Shown here: piece after piece, positions 40,311 through 51,183 of the stretch
Position numbering within the stretch: the stretch's first letter is position 1
How the letters are laid out: each line of letters opens with the position of its first letter
NCBI GenBank assembly: GCA_010015805.1
Contig: ML978125.1
Coordinates: 558,001 to 622,000 of the forward strand
From: Rhizodiscina lignyota
Taxonomy: Eukaryota; Ascomycota; Dothideomycetes; Aulographales; Rhizodiscinaceae
Length of the DNA stretch: 64,000 bases
Reading direction: 5' to 3'
Position numbers and translations under genes: made by a program
Notes under the pieces: model-generated
Told to the model about the DNA's origin: nothing
The model's input: only the letters and a program-made list of their open reading frames with translations
Database searches by the model: none

Positions 40311-42618
40311 ATGGACCACGAAAAATGCTTCGTCTTCGAGCCAGAAGACGAACATCCAACGAAGAAGCGGAGAATTGGATCTGATGATTGGATAAATACG
40401 TGGAAGCTGAGAAAAGAGCTCTACGAACAGTTTTGGGCGCATCAACGCTCGAAAATTGAGGTACATAGGTTTTGTCCTTGTATGTTTATAGCCACTGACA
40501 TGTGCGTAGAGCGTTCTTAACAGAGCAAATGAAGAAACTGTCACCAAAGTCTTGGGTTTCATCACGAGCTCCAAGGCTCCAGAATCATCGAAACTCCCAG
40601 CTGGCCTAATCTCAGCTGGACCCAACATTGCTTCTCATGGCGCATTATTCCGCCAGATAGCGACCAAATTGGGAGCTGCTGATGCCACTATCTTTGTGGC
40701 TTTGACCTCGAGCGAGTGTTCGAATCTCAAGTCTCTCTTGAAGAGCTTGATTGTTAAAGGGACGACTCTGGGCGACGACGAAGAAGATGACGCTCAAACA
40801 CCCCATCGAAAAGGACCAAAGCTACTCAACTATGACTTGCAACTCCTTCATGACCATGTCAAGCAGAACGCAATCGAGACTGTTGTGATAACTTTCCAGG
40901 ACACAGAAGCCTTCGACGGTCATGTACTGTCCGAGACTATCGAGCTCTTCGGACTGTGGCGTAACAGAATCCCATTCGTGATACTTTTCGGCATCGCTAC
41001 ATCTACAGACGCTTTTCAAGACCGGCTTTCACGCTCGGCACTGCGGTGTCTCCAGGGAAAAGAGTTCGATGTCGTCCAGACGGACGATCTGTTCGAACAA
41101 GTCTTTCTAACCACCATTGACGGCAACGAGAGGCACTTGTGGATTGGACCAGAACTCATGAGTACGTTTCTAAATCGGCAAAAGGATCACGCCCAGAACG
41201 TCACCGAGTTCATCGATGCCTTGAAAGTATGTTAACCTCACCGAACATCTCCACATTGCGCTGATCATGGCAGTATGCACACATGTGCCATTTCTTCGCC
41301 AATTCTGTAAGCATATTGATGTCCACCGAGGCACATGGCAAAGTGGAGATTTCTCGCCATCTCTGCTACACCTTGCGACACCTGCCCTCTTTCGAAGTGT
41401 GCGTATCTTCCTCTTTAAATGCGAACAATACTTTCAGAGAATCTAGGGGCTTTTTGGTACCTCGACCCGACAGACCTCCCCTCAGTATGCGGCATTATTT
41501 GTTTGATGATGTTGCGCTCGAACGGCTGCTCAACGACACCATGGTCTACAGAGACACCCATTCATTTCCCGACATGGTACGCGCGTTGCGAATGATACGT
41601 GTCATACTCTCGAAGATGCCGAGATACGCTCACCACAAACTGTCGGCCCTGTACACAATGATGATTGGCGGAAATCTCTTGGACTCCCCCATGGTCAAAG
41701 AGATGATTGCGTTCCTGAAGCGAGCACCGTCGAACGTGCTTCTCGAAATACTAAACGATACCATCGGTTTGCTTGTGCTGCATCAAGTCGAAGATGCCTA
41801 CTATTTCGAGACCCGTGACGAGCTTCAAAAGCTCATCAACGACGCTAAAGCCACCGATGCTCCTTTACGCAGCGCGTTTGATGAGCGGAACGAAACTCTA
41901 AGGACTACCGTTATAGCGAAGAAAGTGGAGCTCAGCAAGCAGAAAGCCACGCTATCGAAGAACGACGAGGCATACTCTCAGATTCTGCAACGCTTTACTG
42001 CACGCTTGGACGAGTGGTTGGTTATGACCCTATTCTATCCCGACGAGCTCATGTTCGCAGAGGTCTTCATCTACGACATCAAGTCTCCGTATCGAGCTGC
42101 GTTCTCTCCCAAGACGCGCTTCGCTGTCGAACGCGCCTTGAGCTCACCGCGTGACTACCTCGAGTATGAGTATGACTGCTACGACCTTTCGGAAGAAGAA
42201 TGCGAGAAACGTGAGGTATACCTTTCTACCTCTCTGCAGAATAGCTCATAGCTTATCACCCGCTTACTAAACTGCAAAACAGGCTGCAAAAGAGGCTGCA
42301 GAAGAGGCTCGAGACGCTGCGCTATCAGCTGCAGCGCCCGCAACGGCGATTATGTACCAGCTCTATCTCGAGTCGGGCGCTTTGATGAACGCGAGCGATC
42401 TGTACTCTGCGTATCATGCGATCCTGGAGGAGAAGACGGATGATGAGGAGCTGATCAAGTAGGTCTTTCACAAGTGGGTACAATTTGGAGCGATGGACTG
42501 ACATGGTTTTAGGGCTTTGTTCCAGCGCTCACTGGCAGAGCTGAAGTACATGGGATTCATCAAGGACACGAAGAAGAAGGTGGATCATGTTGCTAAAGCT
42601 GCGTGGAGTGGTCTTTGA
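40311..42618 (+). CDS. orc3: Origin recognition complex subunit 3 (Orc3)
   Basis: Exons: 40311-40460, 40510-41226, 41274-42215 (with a probable 39-nt intron at 41399-41437), 42283-42458, 42513-42618. The product is about 710 residues with the small intron removed. Recognisable parts are the Orc3 N-terminus (CFVFEPEDE..KKRRIG..W..LRKELYEQFW), the AAA+-like core (LPAGLISAGPNIASHGALFRQIA; VVITFQDTEAFDGHVLSE; PFVILFGIATSTDAFQDRL) and the winged-helix end (LYSAYHAILEE..ALFQRSLAELKYMGFIKDTKKK..W.GL). As in other Orc3 proteins the Walker residues are not conserved. It acts within ORC to mark replication origins, in the nucleus. Two MCB-like sites lie just upstream. Confidence 0.93.
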
Positions 42619-42893
42619 GTTGCTAGGTGGGTAAGATGGCCACCTCTTCTGCCTGAGGGCCAAAAAGGTGAATGACGAAATGAAAGACTGTGAGAAACCT
42701 CTAGGAGGAGGTATTGAGTGGAGCAATTTGGTGTCGAAACGGAAATGGCCGCCGTACAAGGAGCACTGGTATACGAAGTGACGTTGAAAGCCTCGGCGAA
42801 TACTGCCTGCTCCACAAAGACTCAAGCTCTAATGAGAGCGCGGAGTATACATACTTTGTTTATGACGATAGCAAACTTATCCAGTATACATAA

Positions 42894-43160
42894 TTAGCTC
42901 ATATCTCCCCTGTTGCTTGTGCCTTCCACTCTGTTTCCGTCTCTCGCTTGACCTCCAGATCTGGAACCTGAACGGCCTGATCTCGCATAGCTCTCTGGGA
43001 CTCTCTCGTTCGCTGCTCTTGGCCCTGGAGAACCCAATATGAAGCCTACGACCAGATCTATGTAGATGACAATACATGCGACGGGGAGCAGGATGCGCAA
43101 AAGAGAGCCAAGAGGTACAAGAGATACAAGGCATTCAAGGCACCAAAGGCATTCAAACAT
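42894..43160 (-). CDS. Possible small membrane protein (weak candidate)
   Basis: An 88-codon frame from an ATG at 43160: a Cys/Leu-rich start (MFECLWCLECLVSLVPLG), one strong hydrophobic helix (LLRILLPVACIVIYIDLVVGF), then a hydrophilic Arg/Gly/Ser tail. I recognise no family. Codon use is not decisive, and a plus-strand frame of 135 codons overlaps it. An upstream exon on the same strand (43392-43200) could join through a GTATCA..TTTAG intron, which is speculative. It may be chance. Confidence 0.25.
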   Translation of the reverse strand: MFECLWCLECLVSLVPLGSLLRILLPVACIVIYIDLVVGFILGSPGPRAANERVPESYARSGRSGSRSGGQARDGNRVEGTSNRGDMS

Positions 43161-43870
43161 TGTCAAAACTAAATCGAGCTCTGATTATCAGTGGAGCTAT
43201 GATACCAGAAGCTGAACCTAAGTTTATATCTTTGTCGCAAGCTGACGCGATCCGCTTCAGTCTGCATTTGGTGATTTGCCTTGGCTGGGCAGCGTTTTGG
43301 AGAATCGGAGAGCACTGGGCAAGCATCAGCATGGCAAACATCATGGCTCGCATAGAGGGCGGTAGAAAGGCAAATAAATGCTCAATTGTCAAACGGCCAC
43401 AATTTCAGCAAATGAGGATATCCTTCAACTCTCTGCTCCCTGTGCGGAGAGGAAATTACACCTTGCATCCCCATGAATTCTGAGCCTTGGCATCATTGAT
43501 ATAATTGCAGTATAGAAGATTACCCATTATAGGGGTTGAATTTAATAGATAAGGTATACTTCTATCAAATACAGAAATTCTAGGTAGGTGATATTCACCA
43601 AAGAAATATCACTTGCCATCTCCTTTGCGCAAGACGATTTGACATGCTGCGTCCGTCTCTGAGAGTGATTTGATCGATCATCGCGGCCATCAGTCTACGG
43701 GTCCAGACTCATCAATGTTACTTATTCAACGTCCAGTATCGATTTAAAATGGCAGATACCGCGATCATGGTTATGAAAATCGTACATGTTTGGTAGCATC
43801 CGCAATCTGAGGACCTTGACCTTGTCCATCGTTCGGAAGGCGAGCCAATCAGGAGCATTTCTTTGACGAC

Positions 43871-43925
43871 ACTCCACTTCACTTCACTTCACTTTACTTC
43901 ACTTCAATTCACTTCACTTCACTTC
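43871..43925 (+). repeat. ACTTC pentanucleotide microsatellite, 11 units
   Basis: Eleven tandem 5-bp units, eight exact ACTTC and three with one change (units at 43871, 43891 and 43906). Not a multiple of three, and no gene spans it. Confidence 0.93.
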
Positions 43926-45169
43926 ACACATAGAATGGACTTTGAGCCCCCTTACTATCTACAAATGATATTCCCATATAACAGCTCAACTAACCGCTAT
44001 ATCCTTGACTATATTAAAAATCAAGTCGCTCAACTGTGGCTCCTTTAGTGATGGTGGTAATGAACTTTAGCAGCTTCACGCACGCACCACTTCACGATAT
44101 CAAGGTTGACTTCAGGCCGTCCAAGTGCTCGAAACGCCATCCTAAACATGATCATGATGAAAGAATTTGTATAGATTACCTTTCGCCCAGGTGATAGTGC
44201 ACGTGGTTCGCAAATATGCCCTGGTCCCCGTGGCCACTCCGATCACCGGCGACTCGGGAGCCATTCACATACTCCAAACTCGTATCATAGTTCCCAAAGC
44301 GGCATGTGTCCCTTGCATTTAGCGCCGGATCGCTCCGAGATCGACGCTAACTGTGCCTCCAGTTTCCAGTTTAAGGTTGCAGCAGCCCAACGCACGGGCC
44401 ATATCGTGATATCAACATTCGATTTTTACTTCGAGTATCATCCCCCCAAGCCAAAAGATGCTGAGAGAAGTTGAATTGAATATCTCCTATGTCTCCTCTT
44501 TACCGGTCGATAGGAATCAGCGCTCGTTGATTGCAGTTCGTGTGCTGATGACTCCTCTTTGCCCGTTGATTTCCGAGACATTTAGTGTCAACCACTAGGG
44601 TAACACCTCGACAGGTGGCAGAAGACACTCATTGGCCCAGCCACCCGAATATCAAAGCATGTCATCCTGGTGCCATTGACGCCACCGCTTTGTAATCAGC
44701 CGCTAGGACCAGGTCCTCAAGGTATAAATATTTCTCAACTTCCTTCGCTCTTCCTCTTCTTTTTCTTCAGCACCCTCACATCAGCTGTTTGGTCAACGTC
44801 GCCGTTTGGGCGTTAATGAACAAGCCGCCCAAGGTACCTTTCCCTCAGGGTCTGTGTGAGAACCTCGATGTGAGCGAGTCCTCTTATCGAGGCCATTTCC
44901 TGGCTCGTGATGCAATGGGACGCTGTTGCATCGCGGTTCGGGGATGGCTCTCGAGCTCCCTTGAGCGCAGCCAGTATGTGCTACTGCTTCCGGCCATGGT
45001 TGGCATGGGCCAACATGGAGTCGCAGTTTCCTAAACGGCTGGCTTGCGACTCATTGGAGTTAGTTTAGTTGCATGTCTTCTCTTCGCTGTCCAATGTGGT
45101 CTTCTCCCACGTTGTGATGGAACACTTTGCCCCCGACGGGGGGCAGGTCAATCTTTGGAAACCCCCTTT

Positions 45170-45189
45170 TGAAAAATTCAAATTTTTCA
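45170..45189. repeat. 9+2+9 perfect inverted repeat
   Basis: TGAAAAATT and its complement AATTTTTCA flank CA. It is followed by a run of eight T, so on the plus strand it resembles a hairpin-plus-T-tract. No gene ends here that I can support. Confidence 0.6.
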
Positions 45190-45718
45190 CCCTTTTTTTT
45201 CATTGCTTCTTTCGCCTTGCGCGGGAGGATGAGGAAGAAAAATGGGACTTGATCAGGACAGTCTTCGACTTGCGCCAAATTTCACTTACTCTGAAATGAT
45301 ATGTACTCTATGGCTTACTTACTCGAGCAGAGTTGCTGATGATGGTTGTTCTGTGAGGCAAGTTGAGCGACGTTCCTTGGCTGGACGTTTTGCCTTCCGT
45401 CCTAACCGGATTTGGAGAATGCGACATCTTGAACTACTCGGCATGGTGCAAGTAAGCCTTTTCACAAAGGAGATAAATCTTCTCAGTATTCTGCAATATA
45501 TGTATAATCGAGAATTAGGTCCTGGTTGCGAGAAACGCTGTTGGCTGCTGCGCCGAATTTCACAAGTGTCCCGGGGTCGTCTCTGCAAGTTGCGGCAGCC
45601 TTCTCATTCGGGTCTAGCTACAGCGTGCCAACGCCAACATTGCCTTAGTGGCAGGAGAAGTGCATAATATATTCAGTAAATGCATGTTTCCAATGTACAA
45701 GGATGCTTTTGTTTCCCT

Positions 45719-48700
45719 CTATGCATACATATCCTCATCGTCACCAGCCGCATCGCCAAATGCCCCCGAACCATGGCCATCTACACTCTTCCCTTTCCCT
45801 TTCCCCTTGACAGCACTGCCATTACTCTTCAAGTAGTCCGTCTTGATAACGTACTCGTCCTCCTCATCGTCCTTCTCCTCGTCCACGACGCCATCGGTGC
45901 CCGTCGACCCAGTACTGGGCACGCGATACACGCGCTCCGGACTCTCGCTCGCCTGTGAGCCCGGGCCAAATCGGCCTTTGCCTTTCCCAGCTACATGTGC
46001 GACACCGCTTCCTCCACCGCTTCCCCCACCGCCGCGACCTCGGCTGATACTGCGCGCCTTGATGCGATCCTTCGCTTGTTTCATCCATGACCCTCTTCTC
46101 TCCTTGTCAGCGGCCTGAAGACTGGGGACCACCAGATTCTCCTTCCCACCCGAGCCTGCATTCAGCACTAACGCTTCATTGTTCGCGCTGTCACCAGCAA
46201 CCTCATCCTTCTTATCCTTCGCACCAACCGTCGCGCCCTCAAACGCGCGCCTCACGCGCTCGTAGTGCCACAGCTCATCCTTGCTAACGCTCGGCACGAG
46301 CTCTCTCTTCGCGTTCTCGAAGTCCTCTTCCACAACTACAACCTCCGTGTCCTCGTCGCCTGCTAGGTGGTCGAAGAAATACGCTATTGAAATCGGGTCG
46401 GAGTCGGGAGGTAGTGTTTTGTTGTGCTCTGCGACTTTGGCGTCGACGTTTCTTGCTTGCCGTGTGATGGCTTTGAGCATGGCGTCTGAGCAGAGAGCGT
46501 AGAGGTCGGCGCCGGTGTAGGTGAACGGTAGTGTTGATGCCACTCGGTTGAGGGAGAGCGAGGGGTGGAGGGTGAATCTGGTTTAAGTTGTCAGTTCCCG
46601 TTCCCAAACGCCTGAATGAAAGGTGCACATACTTCCTAGTCAGCGCCTCCAAAACCTTCAACTGCCCCTCATGCGTATCGTTAACTCCCAGGTAAAGCAT
46701 CTTATCGAACCTACCCGGTCGCAGCAACGCCTGGTCAAGCAAGTCCGGCCGATTCGTTGCACCAATGACAAAGACGCCTTGCCCACCACCCGCACCACCA
46801 TCTTCTCCTCCGCCGCTCATGCCGTCCAACTCGGCGAGCAGTTGCGACACAATGCGGTCCATCACGCCGCCACTGTCACCCTGGTTGCCACGTTTCGGCG
46901 CAACAGAGTCAAGTTCGTCAAAGAAGACTACACAAGGACGTGCATCGCGTGCGCGCTGGAAGACTCGTCTGACGTTGGCTTCAGATTCACCGATGTACAT
47001 ATTCAGCAGTTCTGGTCCTTTGACGGAGAAGAAATTGAGGCTGAACTCGGTCGCGATGGCTTTCGCGAGCAACGTCTTGCCAGTACCGGGTGGACCGTAG
47101 AACAGTATGCCAGAGCGCTTCTTCATGCCCTTCGCGAAGAGCTCAGGCCGTGAGAGAGGCAGCTGAATGGTCTCGATGACGGCGGATTTAACGTGTGACA
47201 GACCGCCCACATCGCTCCATTGCACATTCGGGATCTTCGGTGCGCCAATTGAATCCGCGAAGTTCTTGCGTGCGGCGTCGACTGCGGTCGTAAGGTCGGC
47301 AGATGTGAGTGTGAGGTTTGTTGAGTGTCCGGCTAGAGTAAGGTCTTTCAGCGTTACTTCCGCCAATGGCAGTCCGGTATCGATATCAGACTTCCCAGAT
47401 GTGAGCGCCTTGTTGGCACTCGCAGTGATCTTGTCGAGCCTACTTTGTCTAGCAATCAAGGCGCGATCAACAACATCAACCAGATCCCCGGCCACTAGCG
47501 CAGCTGTCTTGACGGCAACCGATGACAGTGCAACGTCTGGCGCAAGACGGATACCAGCATCTTCGACAACGCCACGAAGTATGCCTTCTCGCTCACTCTC
47601 GTCTGGCGCTGTCATTTCCAACTCATGCGTAAAGAGACTACGAATGCCCTCAGGCACCTTCTCAATCTCCGTGGTAGTTGCGATCAGGACTCTCGAGTCG
47701 CCCAGTATTTCCCTGAGTGCGGTAACCATCCTCTCAGCGTCCAACTTCTCAACATGCTTAATCAACAGCGCAGTAAACTCTTTCCCACAACTCAAAGCGC
47801 GTTCCGCTCGAGCTTTTAGGAATGCTTCCGTTTTAGTGTCGCCTCCTTCTGTCAGGATATCAAAAGCGTCAATAGAGAAGGTATGTAATCCAAGGTCTTC
47901 ACACGCTTGCATCGCTGTGGTTGCTTTGCCAATATTACGTTGAGTTGAGGTGAGTAATATAGCAACTGGCGGTAGGCCAAGATGAATGGCACGAGGAGAC
48001 ATCGCAGCAGAGATGAGCTCTCTCAAACGGCGTCGAAGGCTAGAGATATATGGTGTCGGCAGATCTGTAGAGACAATCCCACCCCCAGGTCCTCTGGCTT
48101 GCGATCCAGCAGGCTTTCGTAAGCCAAGATAATATTGCCAAGTATTGCTGACGGTGGGAGGGATCTTTGCCTTTTCGCCTCCGGCCTGAACCATTTTCGT
48201 GTTCGAAGCATCAACAAAAGTGACGCCACCCCAGATGTCTTCCTCTTCCGCCTCAATCTTGTTGGACGATACGATGTCTCCCACTTTGAACCAACCCACT
48301 CCACTAGCCGCAACGGTCTTCCCAGAGTCGGCTCCACACTGCGCGTTGCTTTTCACTTTTGAGATCAGTTCCTCATTGGTCATGTCGTCCGCATTACCTC
48401 CTTCGAAGACCGCTTTGCCAAGTGACTCGTCAACCGCAATACCCACGAGATCTCCTTTCTTCACAACACGTCGTTTCCGCTCGAAGAAATCTTTCAAGCC
48501 GGCGAAGAGACTAGGTTGGACCAAACGGTCAGACGACAGTGGAGTTGCTATTTTTACTAAGGTAACCTCTTTCGCTAATGGTGGTAAGGTTGAGGACGGG
48601 ACTTTGCCTTTTGAGCCTGCATGTGGAACGGAGCCGTCTTTGGTATTTGTCAGTGCCGAAATCTTAAGATGCGTAGGTGAACCAAGGTTTGCCAAAAGCA

Positions 48701-50322
48701 GAGGTGGAAGATGGACCAAGGAAGTAGGTGGAAGCAGATTGCTACCACCTAAAAATGACAGAGGTCTTTCGTCGGTCTTGTGCACGATATATTTGTTGTC
48801 CTTCTTTGACATGAACTCTGGCAGACCAAATATCTTCGCTACGCGCCATTCTTGCAGTTCATCTTCTTCGTTTGTGAAGGAGGCAAGGTGCCAATGGCCA
48901 AAGCCATCTCGCGATGACTCTGTAGTGGATTCAATTCTGACCCAGTCGCCCGAGAAGCATCCCAACTTGACGAGTGCAGCTGTGTCAACGAAAATTCGCG
49001 CTTCGTCGTCATCGTCTGTTCCAGGTTTCGGATATAGAAGTTCATCTGGGATATGGTCAAGCAGGCCATATGCTTTGAAAGTCTTACTCTTCACTCCGCC
49101 TCCTCGAACTGTGGATGTTGAGAATGTCGAGTAGATTGAGCCTGGAGTAGCTATACCGTTTGGAAATGGCTGGCCAGGCCTGGGTGTGGCGGATGCTTGC
49201 GACATCATCCCAGAAGTGTGAGAAGGTAACGATGGCGCTGATAACGATATAATGTCCTCTGAATCGTCTGAGAGATCATCCGCATCGGTCTCAGATGCCT
49301 CTGTTTCACTGAAGGTCGAGGCTTCATCAAGCGGTGTAGATGACTGCGTCTGTATTTCCTCGGTTGCAGAGTAGAACTGCTCATTCGAAGTATCTTCATC
49401 CTCCTCCGCAATGCCGTTGGTCAGTGATGGCCCTCGTTTATGCCCAACGGGCTTTGTGATAATCTCTGCATCTTTGCTCTTTCCTTGCAAGATCACAACT
49501 CGCGTGCTGGGGAGAACTATGCCTTGCGAAACGGGTTCACAGATTGTAATCTTTGCCGGAGGTGGAGGCACATGTGTGATGGGGTGAGCTGGAAGTGGAA
49601 GAGGTAGCAAATCTCCTGAGTGGACGAGACGAGGAGCGCTGAGAGCACCACGAACAGCGTCGCGCCACTTCCGCTGCCTCAGAATATTTTGGCTCGCATC
49701 GCTCAGTTCCGTAGCATTAGCCTTTTTGTCATTCTTGATACCAAATCCACCACCAAATTTGTTGTGCACGTCCTCTAGCTTCCTCAAAGCTTCTGTGTCC
49801 AGCTTCACATATATCGTCTCGAGGCCAAGTGGTACAACTTCAGATATGCGGATCTCAATTGGCGTGTCTTTCTTCTGCAAGGGTTTGTTTGGAGATAGGT
49901 TCCGCAACGTGGTTGCGAAGGACTGGAGGGCGAGCGAATTCGCAGAGAATTGGAGGGACGAATGCGGCCGTTGGATCAGGGTATCGTTTTTGGTAGCGGA
50001 TCGCACCGGTAGGATCGTCCACTGCGTGGAGTCGACGGACATGGCAGTGAGAGGCATCCATGGTGTAATAGCGACATAGTAGACGCGATTCGCGCTGTCA
50101 TCCGATGGTGCTATAAAATATCAGCATCTTCAACGAACTTCCATGCTACGAGTGCTTACTCCTGAGTCCCGGGAACAGGTCTGCGAAAAGGTCTTCAGAC
50201 AGTATCCCAACGTCCTGCTTCATCCGCTCATCAAGCAGCAAGTGAGCAGATATCGAGGGCCTATTCAAACGTCTCCGTCTGCGTCGCTTCCGGTGCATGG
50301 GAACTGCGCTTCGATTCTCCAT
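45719..50322 (-). CDS. pex6: Peroxisomal AAA ATPase Pex6
   Basis: Three exons: 50322-50160, 50110-46633, 46577-45719; 1499 residues, phases closing. The first exon supplies the family's N-terminus: HRKRRRRRRLNRPSISAHLL then LSEDLFADLFP, joined to VYYVAITPWMP. An N-terminal domain with an acidic Ser-rich insertion precedes a degenerate D1 ATPase (Walker A position reads RNIGKATTA). The active D2 has GPPGTGKT near residue 1060, DELD near 1119, and ATNRPDLLD..LLRPGRFDK. The C-terminal tail (Gly/Arg/Lys-rich, about 150 residues) is longer than in yeast. Pex6 with Pex1 extracts ubiquitinated Pex5 from the peroxisomal membrane; D1 inactive and D2 active is the known pattern. It is divergent from the lipase gene. 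Confidence 0.96.
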
Positions 50323-51183
50323 CGCGCTTCCGCAACTTGTGACGGGCTAACAAAGCACGACAGACATAGAGCAAGGACGATAATTATGCTGCGAGGGCCG
50401 TCTACAGATATCTCGAAGGCTGGTGTCGGCGATTTCTCAAAGCTTGCGAAAAATAGCCGACAGGAGCCTGACTCGACGGGCCGAGGTTCAGATGAAGGAG
50501 TGGGTTTGCAGGGCGACGAAGACAACTAATCGCGAACCTCATATTCCGAAGCGAACTCTCCAGCATACAACACCAGGAACGAACGCAGTGGCAAAGCGGG
50601 AGTCGTTCAGACACCGCCCGTCGCCGGGGCTTGGGGTTGAATTGAGCGGATGCGGAGAAGCTCAAGGCACGCGCGCACGATTCAGGGACCAGTTCCACGT
50701 GAAAGGGCCTTATCCGAACGTCACGTCTGTATTTCGCCGACAATTGCACAGATTCGGCGCATTTAATGGACTTTTAGTCCCTTACGCATCTCGTCCAATC
50801 GCTGCATGCACGCCACCACCTCGACGGTTCGATATGTACAAAGAGAGAGGAGCGCTCCCGTCCCACCCAACTCTGTCACGGCCGAGCCGCTTGTCAAGCC
50901 TTACTTAGACCGGCAGGGGAAACCCGGGTTGACGCAATGCCGCAGATCCGCAGGTTTGGACCTTCAACACTGTGGCTGATGGCGATGGTGTATGAAGGGG
51001 CAAATTCCATCTTCCCATCTTCCCATCTCCCTTCTCACTTGTCTCCATGGAAAACATCCACTAAGTTATGCATATCTTGCATCACTCCATGATAATCCTT
51101 AGCAATCACAGACCGCCGCTCTCTCAGTCCTCTCCGCGTTTCTTATCGTCGTATTTCCTCGCTACTTGGCACCGGAGCTTACA
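50323..51183. other. Divergent promoter region of PEX6 and the lipase gene
   Basis: About 860 bp. A 161-codon plus-strand frame and a 115-codon minus-strand frame overlap one another without domains, so no gene is called. An in-frame stop just upstream of 50322 confirms that PEX6 does not start farther out. Confidence 0.5.

Larger units (their letters stand above)
42619..45718. other. Gene-poor region between ORC3 and PEX6
   Basis: About 3.1 kb between convergent genes. It contains one weak small-gene candidate (42894-43160), a pentanucleotide microsatellite (43871-43925), an inverted repeat GTGATATT / AATATCAC at 43588-43612 and another at 45170-45189. The segment 43490-44050 is visibly richer in A+T than its neighbours. 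Frames at 44789-45034 and 45242-45667 have no domain and are not called. Confidence 0.4.

Noticed and set aside
45242-45667. 141-codon plus-strand frame
   Set aside because: No domain, irregular composition, and ends next to the PEX6 3' end. Not distinguishable from chance.
46623-47943. Several plus-strand frames of 111-258 codons
   Set aside because: All are antisense to the conserved ATPase coding region of PEX6.
48199-49134. 311-codon plus-strand open frame
   Set aside because: It is exactly antisense to PEX6 exon 2, has Ser/Thr/Arg-rich composition typical of a shadow frame, and shows no domain.
50423-50908. 161-codon plus-strand frame in the PEX6/lipase promoter
   Set aside because: Overlaps the PEX6 upstream region and a minus-strand frame, and has no domain.
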